64,000 bases of DNA from Tridacna crocea (Eukaryota; Mollusca; Bivalvia; Cardiida; Cardiidae), in the NCBI GenBank assembly GCA_943736015.1, contig OX031059.1, positions 23,058,501 to 23,122,500 on the forward strand, read 5' to 3'. Of the stretch, positions 24,201 to 33,200 are shown piece after piece. The first letter of the stretch is position 1; each line of letters opens with the position of its first letter. Below the pieces are notes generated by a model, which saw nothing but the letters and a program-made list of their open reading frames with translations, ran no database searches and was not told the DNA's origin. Position numbers and translations under genes: made by a program.

Positions 24201-27200
24201 TCCAGCAAGGTAGAGAACATTGTGGCAAAAGGAGAAAATGCTGGTTACCAATGTTTTCAAAAGGCTTCTATTTCAGGATCATAAAAACCAGGGATTGTTT
24301 AGTAAAGGGTTAAGGTACATTCAATTAATTCTATTATCTGTAAATGCTTTTGATTTGGTAAGGTCTCTTGAACTAAAAACTAAACTGAAGAAAAAAAAAC
24401 ATGTTGGAAACAAGATTAATGTATTAGTGGTTTGTTTTGTAACAGCAAATTGACAGATTCATTGACTTCTTATTTAGTAAATCTCATAATTGTTATCTTA
24501 TTCTTGCAGTTCCAGAATGATAAGCTACCTACAAAAAATTGTCTGCTTAGACAAATGAATTTCACAGAGAAAGAGAATGTTCACTTGTAGCACAGGACAA
24601 ATTCTAATCACCCAAAATTTTGTTGTCTGGCAAAGAATTAACCCATTACCACACAATCCCTACTTTTGACGACCCTGAGAAAGAACTTTTTAGAAAACAT
24701 TGTCTGAAAAGGAGAAAATGCTGGTAATCAGCATTTTCTCCTTTTCCAACAATGTTTTCTACCCTTCACAAAACAAATTTAAAATTTTCAGTCACTTTTA
24801 TTTTGTCGTCTGCAAATGCTTTAAATTTTGACAAACCTAGAATTTGTCGTTTGGTACAGAGTTAACAAACCTAAGTTTATGCTCAACTAAGTTTGTGGTC
24901 AAAATTTCAAATTCATTAGAAATTCTGCAAGTGTAACAAGGGCTTTCAAATCAATTATGTGTCATTTTGAAATTTCATGTTCAGCTGAAATGAGCAAAAA
25001 AAAAAAGTTATAAGTATCTACCCTGTAGGCACTGTAAAATTCATGCTTATGACAAATTGATTGAATATTTATGCCAATTTTAACATTATTTTGGTCACAT
25101 CATAGCAACATTTCTATCATAGTTTCACCAGTCCCAAGCTTGAGCTTTGAAGTGTCATGTCAAAGGGCACTCCAATAAAGAAAAAACAAAAACCATCTTC
25201 CAGTATTCCACAAAGACATGGACCCAGATTCACCAAAAATTCTATTAAAAAACTATGTAAAAATTCCAATATAAAAAGTAACACAGTTTCCAAATGACTA
25301 AACTAAATTGTTCAGCAAATTAGAAGTTGTCATAATTTCTATATCTATAAATAGACTTACATTAAAATTAAGAATGGTTGGTGAACACAGACTGTGGAAT
25401 CGGTTGTACTAATGTTTAATTACATGGATTAAAACACATTACTTTTTTCCTTCCAGTTCTGGTAGCAGACCTTCAATTATTGCAGCAAGTCCTGTTGCAC
25501 CAGCTCCCTCAACAACAGCTTTCTCTAATTCCAACAGTCTAAGGATAGATAATGCTATGTTCTCCTCCCTTACAAAATAAAAAGAAAAGCTACTCCATCA
25601 AATTTCAGAACTTTGTGCTAACTATATCTAGGTACTGCTATGAAATTCTACAAATAAATATTGAAGCAATAGGTCATAAAGCAATTCTCATAAGACACTT
25701 TATCAAATGACAAAATTCTAGACTGGTCCAGATAGAAAGCATTTGCAGATGACAAAATAAAAGTGACTGAAAACTTGAAATTACTTTTGGGAGGGGAAGA
25801 GGGGAAGAAAACATTTTGGTAACCAGCATTTTCTCCTTTTCCCACAATGTTTTCAGAAGGCTTCTTTCTCAGGGTTGTTAAAGTCATGATTGTGTGGTAA
25901 TGGGTTAAACCCTGTCCCACACGATCTTGACTTTTAATGATATACTAAGGTAAACAACTTTTGAAAACATTGTGGAAAAAAGAAGAAATGCTGATATCGA
26001 GCATTTTCTTCTTTTCCACAATGTTTTCTGCCTTTTCAAAGGAAAAAAAATCTCAATTTATGCAAGTTAGTTTGTGGTCTGAAAATGCTTTCAATTTGGA
26101 CAATTAACCCCATTTCCTCAAGTATGCTTTAAAAGGCTACAATAAGCAATCATACAACAAGAGAACTGTGTAGGTCCAGTATTGCTCCACTGGCTAATAA
26201 GTACCATAATCAGAGTTCTTGGCCAAATGCTTTTGAAGAAAAAGACTTAGTACTCTCTATAAAGTTTACATGAAAATTGCAACCCAAGGGAGATGTTGTT
26301 TTTCACCACAGAGCAAGAATGACCTGAATTCTGGTAGAGGTCCACAAAATAAAGCCAAACATGAAATAATACAGGTCAAAGACATAATGGTTGTTAACAA
26401 GAAGATTTTCAAATTCACTGTAAATTTCAACTAAGTCTGAAGTTATCCACTATTTGAGGCTATGTGCCAAATTTGGTAGCCCCAGGATTTATTGATGGAA
26501 GTGAAATGCATTTTAGAATGTTATGGTTGCTGAAAAGCAGTGTTCAAAGATTTTCAATGTTTTGCAATTTTGTTGCCATGGATAGATTTTGAACAGGAAT
26601 CAAATTCTTTGAAGAAGTTGTTAGAAATAAAAGTTAAAGCATAGATGCGCATACGGATGGACAAACGGATGCACACATGACAGACACAGACCTTTGTCCA
26701 GTGGAATCAAAAAGTAATAATACTCACTTCACAACCACCATTTTATCAATGAGAGACTTGGCTGTTTCAAAAGCATTTACACCAACTGTTGGCACTGCCA
26801 GACCTGTTGTCATAGATGAAGAGAAAAAAAAAATCTTTGATTTCAGCTAGCAGGGCTGATAAATAATGACAATCCCAGACCTTTTGGCCCTTACAAGTCC
26901 AAGGTGTACTTAGGTGGGTCCATGTTTTTCTTTTCATACATTGTACAGAGTAGTGGTATCTCAGAACATGACAAAAATAAAATCCTTACCATTTCAGTTT
27001 GCTTTTTTGCTTTTAGTCTGGTGGCTTTGCTTGCCGAAATTTGTTAAAACAATTAAACAATAGGCATAATTATAGACCCTCCCCTTGTTTTTTTCTGCGG
27101 GATTGATCTCCATATTAGTAGGTCCTGGACTTTGGCTGTTTTTCAGCCCTAGCAAGTCTTCAAAAGTAGGAATTGCATTGCTTTTAGATGGACAAAAAGA

Positions 27201-30200
27201 ACACATGGGATATGTAGAAATGCTTAACCAAACTACATAAGTCTTGTCTTGTCCAAATTGAAAGCATTTGCAAACAACAAAATAAATATAATAAAAAGTT
27301 AAAATTTGTTTTGGGCAGGACTGAAGAAAATGTGAGAGAAGAGCAAATGGCTTACTGCATTTTCTACCTTTTCCATTTTATTCCTCAATGGTCATTTCTC
27401 TAGGGTTGGATTTTTTTGGAAAACAGTTAATTGTACATACCATCAGCCAAAGTAGACTTAGTCTCTGTGTAAACTGGTCTTCCAGCTTTCATGGCTTCAG
27501 TGAAACTGGCACATCTCTCTGATTCAACTCCCTGGAATAAAAAGTATTGGATTATCCCTCTGCCTTCCTGTAGGATTAAGTAAGATAAACCTTATCCCTC
27601 TGCCTTTTTGCAGGATTAAGGGAGAAAAAAACTTATCCAAACCCTTTCTGCAAGATTAAGTGAGATAAACCTTACCTCTCCACCTTTCTGCAGGATTAAG
27701 TCAGATAAAACTTTATCCATATGCCTTTCAGCAGGAAAAGTAAGATTAACCTTTTCCTCTGCTTTTGGCAGGATAAATAAAATAAACTTTATCCCTTAAA
27801 AAGCGAGGTTAAAAATGTGCAGTCTGATCTTTGACCTACACTTTCTGCCTTGCTGAGACATTCAGGATAAGAGTAGGCCTAATCTTGAGATTGCAAATAG
27901 TTTGGATATATCATTTAAAGACTGTAAGTGTCTGTTGGGTTCGTTCAACACCTCATGGCTTTGAAAGGGTAGAAAAATTGTGGGAAAAGGAAAAAAATGC
28001 TGATTACCAACATTCTCTCCTTTCCCACAATGTTTTCAAGAGCCATCTTCCTCACCATCACTGAAACTCAGGATTGTGTGTTTAGGCATTAGGCAGTGTT
28101 TCCATTGGTTTTTTAGGTCAAGGGTACACTTACCCCACTGGGCTGAAAATATGGGTTTTCACGTTTTTGTCGGTGATCTATTTTTCACGTAAGTTCATTT
28201 CTGGATAATTTTTCTGTATGATTTGAAATAAATTTGTCCATAAAGGTAACAAGTAAAATTCAAAACCTTTTATCTTACAACAGATAAGCTAAGAATGCAA
28301 AATGTTGTTTGCTCTCCTTACATTTTTCAGTAACAGACAAAAACATGAGTAATTACTGGATGCCCAGATGTAGATGTTTTGGATCAATCTTCTTATAAAT
28401 TTGCTACATGAATTCTAAATTCATCACATGATCTACACAGGAATATGCACAAGTGGGAACACTGGGTAAGATCATTGTTAGAAAAATCTGCTCACAATGA
28501 TTTGTACATGTGGACGCAAGTTCTTTATAGCTAAAGCTGAGCCAGCGATCAGACCGCCTCCTCCCACAGGTATTATACAAGCATCCAAGTCAGGAACCTG
28601 TTCCACTATTTCTAGACCCATGGTTCCCTGTCCTGCAAGGATGTGTGGATGATCATACCTACAGGGTTATCATATAAGATAATGAGTCATTATACAGGAC
28701 TGAGATATTTAGAGGTACAATAGACTAGAGTAAATCTTTGCTACAACACAGATGAGCACCAAGGCCTCAAGTTTTTTATACAGTAACACATCTGGTATAC
28801 TGTAATACACTTTTTTTTGGAATGCCTAGCTCTTGCACTTAGGCTTCATGCATTTATAAGCCCACAGACTCATCAAATACATAAAAAAATAAACATAATT
28901 CTACAATATTAAGATCACAATGCTAGCACAACACATATAACATTTCTCCTTCTATAAGGGTACATATACCTACAAGTAAATGGTTGCTCAAAGGATGGAG
29001 TTTGTCTTAAATAGGATAGAAAATGTTGCCAGAAAAGAATAAAATGCTTGTGACACGCTTTCAAATGCTCTTCTGCAAAAAAGTAGGGATCAATTTTGTG
29101 AAAAGGTAGGAAAAGAAAGAAAGGTAGGGATAGTAGGGTGTTTTCAAAGAGAACTTACTGCACTTTATATCAATGATAATGAATGGTTTGCAATCTGTAT
29201 ACATTATTTGATAACTTTATGTAAATATACTTGCTCACTTTACATCAGAAACCATCTGTGTACAGATGGAGTTCTTATCACAGTAACAGGAGCAACCTTA
29301 ACTCTTTACCACACAATGCCCAGTTTTAATATTTCCGAAAAAAATGCCATTTTAAAACATTCTAGGAAAAGGAGAAAATGCTGGTTACCAGTATTTTCTC
29401 CTTTTTCTACAATGTTTTCTACCATTTCAAAACCAAATTTCAATTTTTGATATGGAGCTAGTGGTTGTCTACATTGGCTTTCAATTTACACATATCTCAA
29501 ATTTTGTCATTTGGTAAATAGGTTAAACAGACATTGAGACTTGACAGAATATTTCTTTTTCCTAACTGTACAGACAACATTGTGGGAAAAGAAGCAATTA
29601 TGTGTTGCCAGTATATGCTTTTCTTCCCCCAGTTTTTAAAAGATAACTGAAAACTGCAGTGGTACAAAATGATACTCTTTACCAAAAAATCCCATGCTTT
29701 CACCCTTTACCAAACAATTCCTGGTTTTTACAATCCTGAGATAAAGGCATTTCAAAAACATTGTAGGAAAAAGAGAAAATGCTGGTAACCACTAACCAGC
29801 ATTTTCTCCTTTTCCCGCAATGTTTTCTAGCCTGCTGGAAACAATTTTCAATTTTTGAGTTACGCTTATTTTGTTGTCTGCAAGTGTTTCAATTTGGACC
29901 AGTCTTAAATTTTGATTTTTGGTAAAGACTTAAGACCTCTTTCAGGAAAATTGCATAAAAATGTGATAACACAGGTAACTGAAGCAACAGGTATGAGTAA
30001 TCATTATTTCTCCCTTTTTACCCTGTTGTTTTCTTACCTTTTAAAGACAAATTCTATCATATAAGCCATATTCATCATCTCCACATATATTCATAATGAG
30101 TCATTAGAAAATTTTGTTATCTGGTTTGGGACTTTGGAGCCTTCAAAAGCAAATTATTACTCACCCATTGATATACATCAGCCCTTGATCCTTTCCTAGC

Positions 30201-33200
30201 ACCATTGCATGTTCCCTGGACTAGTGTAAAAAAAAACATAATTTTTCAAGAATACGTTCTTTGATTCTACCTTAAGATGTCAAATCATTCTTTACAGAGA
30301 TTCCCAGGGTTGTGGCTTCAAAGAGATTTTTTATGTGCAATCTAACAAATCTTTTCCTGAAATTTCTTTCTGTATTTTATACATATATCAAAAAAGGACA
30401 TCACTTTTTACAACAGTCTAATTACAACTTAACATGTCTGTTTCTACATCCAAGACTGCTTTTATGAAATGACATTTCAAAGAAACAAATCTAGTTCTAA
30501 ACACATTGATACCTAGGTTTATTATACTCATGTTTAGCAAACCTTAACCCTTTCCCAAACAATCCCTGGTTTTTACAAGTCAAGAATAGAAGCCTTTTGA
30601 AAACATTGTGGGAAAAGGAGAAAATGCTGGTAACCAGCATTTTCTCCTTTTCCCAAAATTTTTCTACCCTATCATATAGAAAAATCATCTTTTTAGCAAC
30701 TGTTAATTTGTCATCTGCAAAATGCTTTCAATTTGGTCTGGTCCAAAATTTGCCGTTTGGGAAAGGGTTAAAGGTGGCCCTTCAGATTTTGGGGCAACAA
30801 AATACTCCAAAAGCCTTATAATCAGGTGGGAAAAGGAGAAAATGCTGGTGACCAGCATTTTCTCTTTTTCCCACAATGTTTCAAAAGGCTTCCATCTTGG
30901 GGTTGTAAAAACAAGGGATTGTTTAGTGAAGGGTTAACTCTTTACCAAATAATCCAAGTAACCAGCATTTTATCCTTTTCCAACAATGTTTTCTACCCTA
31001 CCAAAGACAGAAGTTAATATTTGGATAGCATTTGATTTGTCATCTGCAAATGCTTTCAATTTGGAGGGGTCCAAAATTTTGTTGTTTGGCAAAGAATTAA
31101 CATACTTACTTCACTTATATTAACACCCTTGATGATGACTGTAGCTCCAAAGGTTTTACATGCCTGAATCTTCATGAGAGGGGCTATAGTTGGCATGACA
31201 ACAGTGACCTTGACCCCAAGATCTTGTCCATGATATGACAAAGCCAAAGCATGGTTTCCAGCACTGGCAGCAATGACACCCTCTCTTCTTTGCTCCTTAG
31301 GTAAAGAAATACTTCAACAATAAGAGAACAAAATAAGCAAAGGAAGATGACTATTCAGTGATACAATGAAACATACAGCTACCTGATGTTACCATAGTGA
31401 CTAGAAAATTCACACTGGTTTACTTTGGCTACGTTTGTCAATTGTATTAAATCAAACATATATCAAACTGACATATGAACATATTTATATCAAAGTGATA
31501 TATGGAGAAAAATTCAGTATCTTATTTGTAGTCTGTGAAAGCTTAAGATTTGGATAAATCCAAAATTTTGTAGTTTTGAATAGAGTCAAGTTTTATGTCT
31601 GTGTTTTTACTCTTTCCATATAAACTAGGTTAAAATTTTGCTATCTGCTGAAAAAGTACTAAGAATGTAAAACTATGAACACATAAGATCATAACATGAT
31701 CAGTTTTGCATACCTTTGACAACATCATTAGAGTGTATCTTGCACCTCTCTCCTTAAAACTGGAAAGGAAAAAAAAAAGAGTCAAAATGACATTATTCTT
31801 TTGCTTTACCATTTACCACAGACCCTGAGATAGAAGGCTTGAAAACATTATTGGAAAAGGAGGAAATGCTTATAAAAAGCATTTATTCCTTCTCCAAAAA
31901 TGATTTGTACTCTTTCATGGAAAACTCTAATCACTTGGTCCAAACATTTGTAGTCTTGAAATGATTTCAATTAGGACAAATAAAAATAAAACATTTTGTA
32001 AAGAGCTATACTTTTACTTGACAAATTCACAATTTGTCCATATTACAAGCAGTTTCAGGCGGCAAACAAAACATTGTCTCAGTACCATGATAGAACATTA
32101 AGAGTGGACAGTAATGAAGCATATACACTTACACAGATGATTTAACTCTTTACCACACAATCCCGACTTTTAATGACCCTTAGAAAGAAAGCCTTTGAAA
32201 ACATTGTGGGAAAAAGGAGAAAATGCTGGTAACCAGCATTTTCTCCTTTTCCCACAATTCTTTTTACCCTTTTCAAAATTCTTTTTATCCTTTTCAAATC
32301 AAATTTGAATTTTTGATTCACATTTATTTTTTATCATCTGCAAATGCTTTCCGTTTGGACAAGTCCAAAATTTTGTTGTTTGGTAAAGAGTTAAACCGGT
32401 GTTTAATGTAATTTTGCAGCAGTCAACCCATTTAACCATACTTTCTTAGAGTTTCTTTTAACAAGTGATTTGCACATTAAAAGCCCAGTGGCAGCAAAAA
32501 AAAAAACAATGTAGGTGTTAAAATGCATGTAAATTTGAATCATACTATTCAAAAAAAGAAAACACACTGAAACTGACAAATTAACTTTTACACGATCTTT
32601 CCAAGAACTAGTTGCCGGCAGAAAAATAAATTCAAAAGTAGGTAAAAAGTAAACAAAAGATACAGTGACCTGGCACCTTTAACCTGTTTTACTTTGTTTG
32701 AAAATTCATTTTTCTGCCAGTGCTTAATACTTGGACTGACCCTACACTGGCTACTTTCCCGCATATACACTGTAATAATAATGATGTGGGCCTGTGCTTT
32801 GAAAACTTGAGTTCATACTCAGGTGATTTCATGTTTAAACTTGCAGTCTTTCTTTTCTTATCATTTCAGTTCACAGCTTGAAAAGCACTACAGTTAAAAT
32901 GTTACATTTGCTGAAATACATTTAGTTTTTGGGGAGCATAACTAACTCAAAAGAAAATGGAAAGTGAGACATGCTCTATGAAAAGGGGGCTTAATGCATC
33001 TGCAAAAAAGTATCAACCCATGTCAGCCTGCACGGACCCCATCCAAAACTTTTCACAATCTGTCAATTTTCTGTATGTCCAAGGACCAGTCTACCTCATG
33101 ATTGAATTGTTTGTTATAAAAAGTGGATATTATGGATCCACAATTGTGAGATGCCTTGTCTGGCATTACTAATCATGGAGATGCCCTAAACCCCCTTTTG

